From NCBI RefSeq assembly GCF_004764705.1, contig NZ_SHLX01000005.1, positions 186,001-250,000 of the forward strand: DNA of 64,000 nucleotides. Reading direction: 5' to 3'. Of this stretch, positions 8,163 through 17,818 are shown piece by piece. This stretch comes from Paenibacillus cymbidii. Lineage in GTDB: Bacteria > Bacillota > Bacilli > Paenibacillales > NBRC-103111. Every line of letters begins with the position of its first letter. The stretch's first letter is position 1. A program made the position numbers and the translations under genes. A model generated the notes under the pieces. It saw only the letters and a list, made by a program, of their open reading frames with translations. It had not been told where the DNA came from and did not search any database.

Positions 8163-9718
8163 AAGTTATGATCGTGGAAGACGACTTGCTCGTACGGCTC
8201 GGCATCAAATCGATGATTCCCTGGCAGCAGCTCGGCATGGAGGTCGTGTGCGAAGCGCGGGACGGGATGGAAGCGGTGGAATTGTTCGAATCCCATCTTC
8301 CGGACATCACGCTCGTCGACATCGGCATTCCGCGGCTGAACGGCCTTGATTTCATCGAACGGGTGAAACCGCTCCGGCCGGAAAGCAAATTCATTATTTT
8401 GACGTGCAACCAAGATTTCGATATGGTGCGGCGCTCGCTTCGCCTCGGCGTGCACGACTTTGTTGTCAAATCGACGATGGAAATCGAGCACTTGCAGCAA
8501 AATATCGAGCAGCTTGCGGCCGTCATACGCGAATGGCGGCAAAACGACGACAAGCCCGGCGATCGCCGGTTGGAGCGCGATCTGGTTCGGCTGACGAAAA
8601 ACACGCTGCTGCGGGATTGGCTGAACGGCATTTACGCCAATCCGGCCGCGTTCGGCGATAAATTGGCGCAATGCGGCATTCCGGCGCTGCAGGATGGTTG
8701 TGCAGCCTGGGTCATTCGGCTGGATACGCTGGCGCGCACCGGCAAGTCCTTCGATCCTGCCGACTTGGATAAAATCGGCTACGCGATCGAAAATGTCGCG
8801 GGCGAATTGTATCGGGATACGTTGATCGGCATCGTCCCCGATGTGCGGCAACGCATGTGGCGAGCGATTTTTAGCTTTGCCGAGGGTGCCGCGCCCGGCC
8901 CGGACCTTCTGATTGAAGCCGTCGAGCGTTACCTCGGCTTCGACATCTCTGTCGCCTGCAGCGGCGAATTCCGCGACTGCACGAGATGGCTCGATGCCGA
9001 CAGAGAGGCGGAGCAGTTGCTGGCCCTGGATTACTATCCGCACACGTCCCGCCTGATCTTCGGCCCGGGTCCGGTCGATACGTTGCCGGAGTCTGTGCTT
9101 GCCTGGAAAGCCGCCTTCCTCCGCATGCTCCCATTGCTGCACTGGAACGACCTGCATGTATCGCTTGCAACCGTTTCCCGGTTGCTGTCCGCCCCGTTCC
9201 CTCAGCCAACGCTGATGCAACATTTGTTCCACGATCTGAACCTGCAGATCGATCTGTTCGGCCGCAAGCTCGGCCATCCGGTTTATCCGTATGGCCCTCC
9301 CTCTTGTCAGCATGCTACGATGCAGGAGGAAATCGAGTGCGTCGCCGCAGCCGTTCGCCGGCTGGAAGCGTCGCTGCAGACCGGCTATACGTCTTCCGAC
9401 AGGCGCAAGCTGGTCGAAGCCGCCGAGCACTATATCCGCGAACACCCGTTCGACGATATCAGCATGCAGCACATTTCGGACTATCTCCATGTTAGTCCCA
9501 ACTACTTCAGCAAGCTGTTCAAGCTTGAAACCGGCCAGTCCTTTACTGACTACTTGTTGGCCGTCAAAGTGGAGTTGGCCGAACAAATGCTTCGCAGCGG
9601 CGCCACGCTCACCGATATTTCGGAGAAGCTCGGCTACCTGAACTTGAGTTCCTTTACCCGCATGTTCCGCAAAATCAAAGGCGTCTCTCCGTCGCAATAT
9701 ACGTTTCCGGACTCCTGA
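8159..9718 (+). CDS. AraC-family response regulator (YesN-like)
   Basis: DNA-binding response regulator of 519 residues. The receiver domain occupies residues 1-120, with acidic pocket EDD at 7-9 and the phosphoacceptor Asp54 in TLVDIGIP. A central region of unknown fold follows. The C-terminal 100 residues form a double helix-turn-helix of AraC type (ISMQHISDYLHVSPNYFSK and ITDISEKLGY-like second helix; ends in SPSQYTF). It overlaps the kinase gene by four bases. The direct repeats at 5157-5209 are the best candidate target, which would make it the activator of the sugar importer and perhaps of the U32-like gene. Assignment of the target is inference from position. Confidence 0.94.
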   Translation: MKVMIVEDDLLVRLGIKSMIPWQQLGMEVVCEARDGMEAVELFESHLPDITLVDIGIPRLNGLDFIERVKPLRPESKFIILTCNQDFDMVRRSLRLGVHDFVVKSTMEIEHLQQNIEQLAAVIREWRQNDDKPGDRRLERDLVRLTKNTLLRDWLNGIYANPAAFGDKLAQCGIPALQDGCAAWVIRLDTLARTGKSFDPADLDKIGYAIENVAGELYRDTLIGIVPDVRQRMWRAIFSFAEGAAPGPDLLIEAVERYLGFDISVACSGEFRDCTRWLDADREAEQLLALDYYPHTSRLIFGPGPVDTLPESVLAWKAAFLRMLPLLHWNDLHVSLATVSRLLSAPFPQPTLMQHLFHDLNLQIDLFGRKLGHPVYPYGPPSCQHATMQEEIECVAAAVRRLEASLQTGYTSSDRRKLVEAAEHYIREHPFDDISMQHISDYLHVSPNYFSKLFKLETGQSFTDYLLAVKVELAEQMLRSGATLTDISEKLGYLNLSSFTRMFRKIKGVSPSQYTFPDS

Positions 9719-9734
9719 CGTCTGATGAGGCCAA

Positions 9735-11576
9735 TTAAACCACTCCTGGCGCTACCCTGATTGCGGTGCCGACCGCAACGCAGTCCGAATCCGCTCGGAT
9801 CGCGATCACAATCCGGTTGACCGTCTCGTCCCGCCCCGAATGCGCCTTGTATGCTTCCTCGCGCACGCGGACCGCGGCGGCGGGATCGAACCGCAGCTCG
9901 GCATAAGAATGCTCCCCATGTATACGCAGATGGCCATCCCGGACGACTTGCACCGGGAAGGGGGTCACAAACACCTCCTCGATCGTATTGGACGTTGCGG
10001 CAAAAGCGAAGCGGTCTTCGATCGTAAGCTCGTTGCGGTCCGGATGCCAGCAGTAATGGCGGATATAGCTTTCCATTCCGAACTCGGCCGCATCGTATGC
10101 GGCCGTCAGGTCCAGCGCGTACCGGATATCCGCGCCTTCGGCGAAATCGACAACCTTGGCATAATGCCCGGCGCCGGCCGCCTGCGCACGGCCGTTGACG
10201 ATCGGCACCGAATGCCCTTCGGACGAGGCATGGAGAAACGTATACCGCCGGTCGCTGAAAAACGCTTTGACGTATTCCGGCGCCCCCAAATCGCAAAACA
10301 GGTTGTCCCCGTTGAAATGAAGGATAAAATGGCCCAGATCGTTATGATTATGCGGCTCGCCGTTATGTCCCCCTTTGACCGCCAACGCGCGGAACGGCTC
10401 CGCCCCGCCGCCGCGGCGGTCGATCAGCCACTGGCTCTCCGGAAAATAGAAGCAACCCGTTCGGGGCGTATAGCTGCCTTCAGCACCGGCATTCAGCCCC
10501 CAAAACAGACTGCGCGACAGATGCGCCCACTTGTTGGTATGGTCGTAGTACAGACTCGACTCCTCCGGGAGCTTGTATTCCGCGATGCCGAACCGCTCGG
10601 AGAGCCGGCACAGCAGCCCGTATTCCCCGTGCCATACCGATCCCGGCGCATCGGAGAAGTTGATCATCGTCGAATCCGGCAATTGCGTATACAGCGGCAT
10701 TTCGGCGATTCTGCGCAGGATCGGCCTGGCATCCATCAAATCCAGCCGGCCGTTCGTCCTTTCCTTCAGCAATTCGGCGAAATAAACATAGAAGCTGAAG
10801 CCGTACGTCCAGTAGCCGAGCCCTTCCGCCGTGATGCCGTCCCGGTCGAAGCCGGACAAATACGTCTCCATCGTTGCCAGGATACGGCTAACGACGACGC
10901 TCAACTCGTCGGCGTCCTCGATCAGATAGAGCGCCGCGCAGCCGACGGCACCCGCGCAGACGGAAGCCCAGTTCATGGCAACCTCCTCCCACCAGAACGT
11001 CCGGCGCCTGTAGGAGTCGATGATCCGGCTGAACACTTGTTTTTTCAACCGGTGAACAAGCAGCGGATGCAGCTTATGCCCGACCACCGACAAGATTTCC
11101 GCCATATAAAACCCGGTCTCGGAGCCGAACAAGGCAACGACCTCGTCCGCCTCCACCTTCGCTTCCTCAATCTCCCCGGGACTGAGCGGCACACTCGCCG
11201 GTATGTCCCAGGTATACAGATCGCACCACAGCCACAGCCTTTCCTCGAGCGCCTGCACATACGAGCCGTTATCCTCGATAACTTCCGCCAGCGCCAGCGA
11301 ATACGTCTCCTTGCGGCTGTTGAAGTATTGGGTCTGATATTGCCTCCGATCGCCCGTCTCGCCGAACAGCCGGAACGCGGCGAAGCTCATCCGCTGCGGC
11401 TCCGCATCCTTGACGGCATCCGCGAAGCGCAATAATTCGTCGGCCTTTCGCCGGGCGACCGGATGCTCCTTCACCCTGGCCCGATTGACATCAAGGCGGA
11501 TTTCCGGAAACAACGTATAACCGTCCCTGTCGCCGCCCCGCAAGGCTTCCCTGATCTCTCTCATTCCGATACTCAT
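9735..11576 (-). CDS. Heparinase II/III-family protein (putative polysaccharide lyase)
   Basis: Protein of 613 residues without a signal peptide, hence probably cytoplasmic and acting on imported uronic-acid-containing oligosaccharides. The N-terminal two thirds are helical, with aromatic-rich segments typical of the alpha/alpha toroid of these lyases (TFWWEEVAMNWASVC, WTYGFSFYVYFAEL). The heparinase II/III-like domain begins near residue 380 with the hallmark GEPHNHNDLGHFILH and LFCDLGAPEY, followed by a beta-sandwich. The ATG at 11576 has GGAGGGG in front. It is the last gene of the importer operon (binder, two permeases, lyase) and stops 17 bases from the convergent response regulator stop. 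The family members with known activity are uronan lyases; the substrate here is not identifiable. Confidence 0.85.
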   Translation of the reverse strand: MSIGMREIREALRGGDRDGYTLFPEIRLDVNRARVKEHPVARRKADELLRFADAVKDAEPQRMSFAAFRLFGETGDRRQYQTQYFNSRKETYSLALAEVIEDNGSYVQALEERLWLWCDLYTWDIPASVPLSPGEIEEAKVEADEVVALFGSETGFYMAEILSVVGHKLHPLLVHRLKKQVFSRIIDSYRRRTFWWEEVAMNWASVCAGAVGCAALYLIEDADELSVVVSRILATMETYLSGFDRDGITAEGLGYWTYGFSFYVYFAELLKERTNGRLDLMDARPILRRIAEMPLYTQLPDSTMINFSDAPGSVWHGEYGLLCRLSERFGIAEYKLPEESSLYYDHTNKWAHLSRSLFWGLNAGAEGSYTPRTGCFYFPESQWLIDRRGGGAEPFRALAVKGGHNGEPHNHNDLGHFILHFNGDNLFCDLGAPEYVKAFFSDRRYTFLHASSEGHSVPIVNGRAQAAGAGHYAKVVDFAEGADIRYALDLTAAYDAAEFGMESYIRHYCWHPDRNELTIEDRFAFAATSNTIEEVFVTPFPVQVVRDGHLRIHGEHSYAELRFDPAAAVRVREEAYKAHSGRDETVNRIVIAIRADSDCVAVGTAIRVAPGVV

Positions 11577-11595
11577 CTTTAACCCCTCCGCAAGT

Positions 11596-12501
11596 TCAAC
11601 CTTTGAGCGAACCGATCATGACGCCTTTGACAAAATATTTCTGAATAAACGGATACACGCACAGAATCGGCAGCGTCGCGACGACAATCAAGGAGTATTT
11701 CAACACTGCGGCCACCTGGGCATTTGCCTCCTGCAGCTCGGGGTCCATGATCATCTTGGCGTCCACCTGATTCATAATCAATATTTCCCGCAGGATGATT
11801 TGCAGCGGATACAGGCTTCTGTCATTCAGGAACATCAGTGCGTTGAAATACGCGTTCCAGTGGCCGACCGCCGAAAACAAGGCAATGACGGCAATGATCG
11901 CCTTGGAAAGCGGCAGGATGAAGGAGAAAAAGAAGCGGAAATCGCTGCAGCCGTCGATGGAGGCGGCCTCGAACAGCTCGTTCGGAATGGTCGACTGGAT
12001 GAAGGTGCGGGCGACGATCATGTTGTAGACCGACAGCGCGCCGGGCAGCACCATCGCCCACATCGTATTGAGCAAGCTCAAATCTTTCATCAAAATATAG
12101 AAGGGGATCAGTCCCCCGTTGAAAAACATCGTAAAGGTGAAAACCAACATAAACACGTTGCGGCCTCGCAGTTTTTTGCGGGACAGGGCGAAGGCGCAGG
12201 TCATCACCATCCCCACGTTGATCGCCGTACCGAGCACCGTATACAGAATCGTATTGCCGTAGGAGCGGACGATGTCCTTATGCTTGAACACGGCCTCGTA
12301 GCCGTTCAGACTGAAATCGACGGGCCACAGCAGCACCTTGCCCGAGGATACGGCACTGCCCGAAGAGAAGGAAGCGGACAGCACGTAGACAAGCGGATAA
12401 GCGACCGCCAGAAGCACAACCGTCAAGATGATGCCAGACACAATGAAATAAACCTGGTCGGAAGCGGGATGCGTCGCAAAGCCGTTCTTCTTTTCACTCA
12501 T
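11596..12501 (-). CDS. Sugar ABC transporter permease, LplC/YtcP type
   Basis: Permease of 301 residues. The sequence opens with a short polar stretch and a membrane segment at about residues 18-40, with five more downstream. The EAA loop AASIDGCSDFRFFFSFILPL is near residue 180, and the C-terminus (QKYFVKGVMIGSLKG) is the standard ending of the LplC/YtcP group. Family members import complex oligosaccharides such as uronic-acid-containing fragments. Start ATG at 12501 follows GAGGGAGA. It forms a pair with the permease 18 bases upstream and shares the operon with the solute-binding protein and the heparinase-like gene. No ATPase is encoded nearby. Confidence 0.94.
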   Translation of the reverse strand: MSEKKNGFATHPASDQVYFIVSGIILTVVLLAVAYPLVYVLSASFSSGSAVSSGKVLLWPVDFSLNGYEAVFKHKDIVRSYGNTILYTVLGTAINVGMVMTCAFALSRKKLRGRNVFMLVFTFTMFFNGGLIPFYILMKDLSLLNTMWAMVLPGALSVYNMIVARTFIQSTIPNELFEAASIDGCSDFRFFFSFILPLSKAIIAVIALFSAVGHWNAYFNALMFLNDRSLYPLQIILREILIMNQVDAKMIMDPELQEANAQVAAVLKYSLIVVATLPILCVYPFIQKYFVKGVMIGSLKG

Positions 12502-12519
12502 GGCATTCTCCCTCGCGGT

Positions 12520-13440
12520 TTACCACAGACTGGTCTTGCCAAGCCTGCCTGCGGCGAAGTTCACGACAACGAGCAGACAGAAATTAATCACCGAATTGAA
12601 CAGGCCGATCGCCGTCGCAAACGAAAAATCGCCGCTGCCGATCGTCAGCCCCACCTTGTACACATAGGTCGAAATCACTTCGCTGCTGCTGATGTTCAGG
12701 CTGTTCTGCATCAGGAACACTTTCTCGAAGCCGACGTCCATAATGTTGCCAACGGCCAGAATAAGCAGCACGGTTGCGGTCGGCAGTATGGACGGAAAAT
12801 CGATATGGATCACCCGCTTCAGCCGCGATGCGCCGTCAATCTGGGCGGCCTCGTGCAGCTCCTCGTCGACCGACGACAAGGCGGCGATGTAAATAATGCT
12901 GCCCCAGCCGATGCTCTGCCAGATGCCGGACCAGACGTACAGATGCTTGAAGGCGTCGGGCTTCGCAAACGCGTCGGGCAGCATCGTATTCGTCATGAAC
13001 GTATACATCGCGCCGAGCGCGCCTGTCCGCGGATTAAAGATTTGAATCAGCATGCCGACGATGACGACAGTCGAGATGAAATGCGGCATGTAGGTAATCG
13101 TCTGCACCAGCTTCTTGAACTTCCGGCTGACGAACGAATTGAGCATCAGCGCGAACATGATCGGCAGCGTGAACGAAACGATCAGGCTGTAGAACGATAA
13201 CGTAATCGTGTTGATCAGAATCGTCGAGAACTGGTAGGAGTCGAAGAAGCGCTGAAAGTTTTCGAATCCGATCCAGGGACTGCCCCATACGCCCTTGGCA
13301 AAATCGTACGACTTGAAGGCGATTTGAATGCCGGCCATCGGAACGTAGGCGAATAGAGCGATAAACACGGCCGAAGGCAGCAGCAGCACGTAGAGCTGCC
13401 AGTTGGACACATAATTTTTGCGAAAGTTCGTCCATGGCAT
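12520..13440 (-). CDS. Sugar ABC transporter permease, LplB/YteP type
   Basis: Permease of about 306 residues, paired with the LplC-type subunit. Typical features are the N-terminal membrane segment followed by the YVPMAGIQIAFKSYDF motif and KGVWGSPWIGFENF, both characteristic of LplB proteins, and the EAA loop AAQIDGASRLKRVIHIDFP. The C-terminus GKTSLW is also typical. I set the start at the ATG at 13440, with GGAG 11 bases upstream; the frame continues to an ATG at 13494 with no clear ribosome binding site, so the N-terminus could be 18 residues longer. It follows the solute-binding protein gene by about 80 bases. Confidence 0.92.
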   Translation of the reverse strand: MPWTNFRKNYVSNWQLYVLLLPSAVFIALFAYVPMAGIQIAFKSYDFAKGVWGSPWIGFENFQRFFDSYQFSTILINTITLSFYSLIVSFTLPIMFALMLNSFVSRKFKKLVQTITYMPHFISTVVIVGMLIQIFNPRTGALGAMYTFMTNTMLPDAFAKPDAFKHLYVWSGIWQSIGWGSIIYIAALSSVDEELHEAAQIDGASRLKRVIHIDFPSILPTATVLLILAVGNIMDVGFEKVFLMQNSLNISSSEVISTYVYKVGLTIGSGDFSFATAIGLFNSVINFCLLVVVNFAAGRLGKTSLW

Positions 13441-13518
13441 AAGCGAAGACGCTCCAATCTCACATAGGATAGCGGCCTTGAAATACGAATGCATTTCAAA
13501 GCCGCCGATGCCATTTTT

Positions 13519-15228
13519 TTATTTGGTGCGGTCGTAGGCCGCCTGAGCCGTGGCGAGATAACTGTCGAGCCCCATCTTGTTCAGCTCGGACAAATATTTA
13601 TCCCATTGCGACAACGGCATATTCCCGGTGATGAAGGCTACGGCCGTATCCGTCACATAGGAGTCGATCGCCGTTTTGCTGTTGGCGATTTTTTTCAGTT
13701 CGTCGGCGGTGTAGCTGAGTCTCGGAATGACCTCCTTCGGGAAACCCGGCACATACATATTCATGAAGTCCGGCTGGAAATTGGGGGACGCGTTCGGATC
13801 CGTTTCTCCCCGTTTCGTGGAGGAAGAGATTCGGCTCAAAGCAAGCGGCCGGTAGGCCGGGTTGATGTCCTGCCAGTTTTTGTTTTGCGGATTGCCCCAG
13901 AATTTCGGATTGAGAATGGCGATTCCGGTCTTGATGCCGTGGCTCACCTCGAAGTCCCCGACGTATTGGGCGGTGATCGCCGGATCGTCCGACCAATCGA
14001 CGCCTTTTTCGCCGTAACGGCTAATTTTGGAAACGTCCTGGTTCAACATATAATCGCCGATCTGGAACGCCAGCTTCGGATTTTTGCTGTCCTTCGTAAT
14101 AAACCACATCCGGCTCGGCAAGGTCGGGTTATAAGGCGTGAAGGCTTTGCCGCCCGGTCCCTTAACAGGCGCGAGCAGCGCCATTTTATTATGCAGAATG
14201 GCCGGCGTGTACAGGCTGTAGCTGCCGGAGGTGGTAATGCCGGCCATGCCGCCCTCGACGTTGACAAGCGCCTTCAGCTGATTCGAGTCCTGCGTGAAGG
14301 AAAGCGGGGACAGCAGGCCGTCCTTGACCAATTTGTTCATATACTCGAGCCCTTGCTTCCACTCGGGCCGGATGAAGGAGGCGACGACTTTGCCCCCCTC
14401 GACGTTCAGATAACCTTTGTCCGGGTTGGCGTAGATGAACGAGTTCATCAGATAGACCATCGGATTTTGGCCCCAGCCGTTTTTCGAGCCTACCATGCCG
14501 ATTTCGTCTTTTTTGCCGTTGCCATTGGGATCCTTCTCCGCAAAAGCCTTTAGCACATTGTACAAATCGTCCGTTGTAGCGGGCATCTGCAGCTTCAGCT
14601 TCTCCAGCCAGTCCGAATTGATCCATGCCCGGTACGAGCCTTCGTTCCAGTTCAGCGCGACATAATTCGGCAATGCGTACACGCTTCCGTCCGCCAGCTT
14701 CAGATTGTTATAAATGAAGCTCTTGTCCGGATCGACGATGCTGTTGTAATTGACGGCTACCGCGGGATCCTTGTAGTAGTCGTCCAGCTTGACGAAGACG
14801 CCCTTGGAGGCGTAATCGTAAGCGGTTACTTCGTCCAGCGGAATATTGACGATATCCGGCAGCGCCGTGCCGGAGGATACCATAAGCGCCAGCTTCGTTT
14901 TGGCTTCGTTGATATCGGCGGGAAGCTCGACGAATTTCATGTCGACATTGAATTTTGCCTCCAGCATTTTGGTGAACTGGTTCGTTTTGCGGTCCTCGAC
15001 GCCGGGCTGCGACTGTACGGCAACGGTAATAGCCGTTTTGACGCCGGGAGTGGCGGAACCCCCCGCGTTCGAGTTGCCCGCACTCGGGCTCGGGCTCGCG
15101 CTCGGGTCGCTCGCCGTCCCCTGTTTGCTGCCGGAGCTGCAGCTCGCCAGCAATGCCATCAGCAGGCATGCCGTTAAAACAACCACCGTTCCAAGCTTCG
15201 TTCTTGATCGACGTGCAGGTGTGTTCAA
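13519..15228 (-). CDS. Extracellular solute-binding lipoprotein, LipO/YtcQ type, TTG start
   Basis: Large solute-binding protein of 569 residues, typical of the Lpl/Ytc importer class (500-600 residues). The N-terminus is basic (ARRSRTK), then hydrophobic, ending in the lipobox LLASC with the lipidated Cys at residue 30 and a Ser/Gly/Pro-rich linker. The start is a TTG at 15228, with AGGAGG seven bases upstream; an upstream in-frame ATG at 15279 has no such site. First gene of the importer operon; downstream are two permeases and a heparinase-like enzyme, pointing to a glycan fragment as ligand. A LacI/CcpA-like palindrome overlaps the promoter region, and the membrane-bound AraC regulator gene lies directly upstream on the same strand. 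Confidence 0.93.
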   Translation of the reverse strand: MNTPARRSRTKLGTVVVLTACLLMALLASCSSGSKQGTASDPSASPSPSAGNSNAGGSATPGVKTAITVAVQSQPGVEDRKTNQFTKMLEAKFNVDMKFVELPADINEAKTKLALMVSSGTALPDIVNIPLDEVTAYDYASKGVFVKLDDYYKDPAVAVNYNSIVDPDKSFIYNNLKLADGSVYALPNYVALNWNEGSYRAWINSDWLEKLKLQMPATTDDLYNVLKAFAEKDPNGNGKKDEIGMVGSKNGWGQNPMVYLMNSFIYANPDKGYLNVEGGKVVASFIRPEWKQGLEYMNKLVKDGLLSPLSFTQDSNQLKALVNVEGGMAGITTSGSYSLYTPAILHNKMALLAPVKGPGGKAFTPYNPTLPSRMWFITKDSKNPKLAFQIGDYMLNQDVSKISRYGEKGVDWSDDPAITAQYVGDFEVSHGIKTGIAILNPKFWGNPQNKNWQDINPAYRPLALSRISSSTKRGETDPNASPNFQPDFMNMYVPGFPKEVIPRLSYTADELKKIANSKTAIDSYVTDTAVAFITGNMPLSQWDKYLSELNKMGLDSYLATAQAAYDRTK

Positions 15229-15273
15229 TTTGACTCCTCCTCTTGTTCTCCCAATGGATGGGTTGCGGATTTG

Positions 15274-15289
15274 TTGCAACCGCTTGCAA
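15274..15289. promoter_or_regulatory. LacI/CcpA-type palindrome upstream of the second importer
   Basis: TTGCAACCGCTTGCAA is a near-perfect 16-bp inverted repeat with the central CG step typical of LacI-family operators and close to the catabolite-responsive element, though two positions differ from the cre consensus. It lies 46 bases upstream of the TTG start of the binding-protein gene, where binding would block transcription. Confidence 0.5.
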
Positions 15290-15387
15290 CGCTATCGTAT
15301 AGGAAGCCGTCCCCGGCGATAAACGATCAATTGCGGCTCCTTCTGTCACGGAGCAAGATTCGGCACTGTCACTTTCTCCGCCCGCTG

Positions 15388-17706
15388 TCACACGGTCGGA
15401 TTTTTATTGTTTTCGCGCCATACCGTCGGCGAAACGCCGTGCTTTTTCGAGAAAGCCCGATAGAATGTCTTTTCGCTGCCGAACCCGCACATCATCAATA
15501 TTTTGCCGTTCGCAAACTCCGTTTCCCGCAAGAGGCGTTCCGCATGGGACAACCGCACCTCTTCGACCAGATTCCCCAAGCTTTTGCCCGACTGCTCCTT
15601 CACGAACGAAAAGACGTATTTCTCCGAGATCAGCAGCTGCGCCGCGATGCTGCCGGCCGACAGATTGAGATCGGCATAATGGTCGTGAATATAGTTCATA
15701 ATATCGATCTTCAGCTTCTCGTTGTTGCTCTTCTTGTTGCCGATGACGACATCGCACAAGCTTGCGCTCGCCTGGTTCAATTCATGGAACAGCTTGATCA
15801 CGTCGTTCATCTGGCCGTATTCGGGAAGCGATAGCGCAAGCCGCCCGTCCGCGTCGAACCGCTTGCTGACGATCGCCTTGCAGGCGTTGTCCACGATTTG
15901 CCGGAAGGAATAGAAAATTTGCAGCTGCTCCTGCTCGGTCAAGGCATAATTCGCCATGCTCCGCAGACTGTCGGCAAAAATTTGCGCGGCGATTTTCTTC
16001 TCCCCCGCGATCAGCGCGTCGTACAGCTTCAGCAGGATGGCGATATCGAAAGGAGGTTTGTCCGCGTTTTCCGCAGCGGGCTCATAGACGTAAACGCCGC
16101 CGGAAACGTCGTTCTCGTGAATGCTCAGCGCGCACATCGCCTGCTGGTACGCCGTTTTGGCCTGCTGGATGCCGACAACGACGGGACTCAGGCCGATATT
16201 GATCGTTAGCGAGATCGGCGAATTTACGTTGATCATTCGAATCAGCTCCGTCAACCCGATTTGGATCGAGTCGATGTACGAGCTGTTTATCCGATCCAGG
16301 AAGATGACGAAGATCGTTTCGTTGGTATGGAGGTTCAACGTTTCGAAGTCGGTGTCTACGATCGCCCGGAACGAATGCTCCAGCTCCAGGACGATATTTT
16401 GCTGGATGGACAGATCGACGGGACTGCTGTCATCCAGGCGATAGCTCACTTTGGCCACGCAGAACCGGTCGAAGCTGCCGCCAAAATAGGCTCCCGCCTC
16501 CTGCTTTTCCCTTTCCGTATATACGCCCAGGATGAGCGCATTTTTGAGCACGGAATATTTGATGGAATCGTTCAGCGCGTCGATGCGGGACAGCTGCTCC
16601 TCGTTGATCGTGCTGATTCTCGTAATGGCATGATTGAGATACGAATATTCGTTGCTGCTAGTAAAGATCGTATTGCTCGATCGGGAGGCGGCCTCGATCA
16701 GCCGCTTGAGCCACATCGTTTCTTTCATGGAGAACAGCATGGACAGCAAGGCGATGAGCAGCGTGCCCAGCACGATATAGAGAATGACCAGCTCCAGCAA
16801 GGAATTGACGTTCGTCTTGATCGACTGCAGCGGAATGCCCACAACGGCATGCATGCCAAGCATGCCGCTAGAGTAGGTCAGCGCGATATATTTCTGCGAT
16901 CCCAGCGTCACTTCATCCGCGTTTTTCAGGCCGGGGCGGATTGCGTTTTCCGGAAAATGATGGGACAGAACAACGTTTCCGTCATTGTCGGTTATATAGG
17001 CGAAATAGCCCTGGAGCTGGTCCTCGTATAAAATTTTGTCGACGATATCCTTCTTGTCGAAATCGATGGCCATGACGCTCTGTTGATCGATGGAATTATA
17101 ATAGGAGTTGTTGATCAATACGGTCACGCCGTCGAAATCATTGCGGTCGTAGAAGTAGGAGAACACCCGGTTCTGCGTAAAAAACTTCACATTGTAATTT
17201 TCTTTGAACAAGCGGTCGCGCCATTCGTTAACGGTTACGCCTTGATAATGGTAATAATTAGCGTAAATATCGGCGTAATTGTCCGAGGAGAGGTAGTTGG
17301 AGATGTAGACCGGATTGTCCCGGAACATAATATAGACATTGGACAACATATCCTGCGTGAGCGACAAGCTCTTGAGCTTCGACTGCAGGACGTTGAAATC
17401 CACGTAATATTCGCTGGGAGGCGGCCCCTTCAGGAAGAACAGCCGCTTGAACACTTCCTCCTGGCGGAGCAGGTTCGTAATCTCCTGTGCCTTCACAATT
17501 TGCGCTTCGAGCGAGTCGATGCCTTCTTTCAACTTGACCTTGCTCGTATTGATTGCCAGTTGTTTGGCCAATGCGTAGGATTTGAACAAAAGCGGGGATA
17601 CCATGAGCAGAAGAATGGCCAGAATCGCCAAATATTTCAGGCAGCGCTTCAAAAAAATGACCGTTGTTTTGTTTTTCCGCAGCCAGTTTCGTACGATTTG
17701 AAACAC
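15388..17706 (-). CDS. Membrane-anchored AraC-family regulator with extracellular sensor (YtdP-like)
   Basis: Single-chain sensor-regulator of 772 residues. It has a membrane segment at about residues 25-48, an extracellular cache-like domain to about 295, a second membrane segment (ILYIVLGTLLIALLSMLF, about 300-320), a cytoplasmic linker, and a C-terminal AraC-type DNA-binding domain (IAAQLLISEKYVFSF, then ILMMCGFGSEKTFYRAF, ending GVSPTVW). Such proteins bind ligand outside and activate the neighbouring importer, here the operon starting at 15228, 159 bases downstream. The GTG at 17706 is the first possible start, but its AAGAAGGGG site is unusually close, so the exact start is uncertain. 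Family assignment is secure. Confidence 0.9.
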   Translation of the reverse strand: MFQIVRNWLRKNKTTVIFLKRCLKYLAILAILLLMVSPLLFKSYALAKQLAINTSKVKLKEGIDSLEAQIVKAQEITNLLRQEEVFKRLFFLKGPPPSEYYVDFNVLQSKLKSLSLTQDMLSNVYIMFRDNPVYISNYLSSDNYADIYANYYHYQGVTVNEWRDRLFKENYNVKFFTQNRVFSYFYDRNDFDGVTVLINNSYYNSIDQQSVMAIDFDKKDIVDKILYEDQLQGYFAYITDNDGNVVLSHHFPENAIRPGLKNADEVTLGSQKYIALTYSSGMLGMHAVVGIPLQSIKTNVNSLLELVILYIVLGTLLIALLSMLFSMKETMWLKRLIEAASRSSNTIFTSSNEYSYLNHAITRISTINEEQLSRIDALNDSIKYSVLKNALILGVYTEREKQEAGAYFGGSFDRFCVAKVSYRLDDSSPVDLSIQQNIVLELEHSFRAIVDTDFETLNLHTNETIFVIFLDRINSSYIDSIQIGLTELIRMINVNSPISLTINIGLSPVVVGIQQAKTAYQQAMCALSIHENDVSGGVYVYEPAAENADKPPFDIAILLKLYDALIAGEKKIAAQIFADSLRSMANYALTEQEQLQIFYSFRQIVDNACKAIVSKRFDADGRLALSLPEYGQMNDVIKLFHELNQASASLCDVVIGNKKSNNEKLKIDIMNYIHDHYADLNLSAGSIAAQLLISEKYVFSFVKEQSGKSLGNLVEEVRLSHAERLLRETEFANGKILMMCGFGSEKTFYRAFSKKHGVSPTVWRENNKNPTV

Positions 17707-17743
17707 CCCCTTCTTTTCTGTGCCGCCCCGTCCAAGCGAGGAA

Positions 17744-17781
17744 GCCGGGCAACGGCCGGATTGCTCCCGGTGCTGCCCGGC
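17744..17781 (-). terminator. Hairpin downstream of the GarR-like gene
   Basis: Arms GCCGGGCA (17744-17751) and TGCCCGGC (17774-17781) form an 8-bp GC-rich stem 38 bases after the stop of the dehydrogenase gene. There is no long T-run, so termination strength is uncertain. Confidence 0.4.
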
Positions 17782-17818
17782 TATGCCGCCAGTCCTGCCT
17801 GCCCGTGCCGCGGCCGCA

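Noticed and set aside
8078..9697. 539-codon minus-strand frame opposite the first response regulator
   Set aside because: The plus strand encodes a complete receiver and AraC domain; the minus frame shows no recognisable protein.
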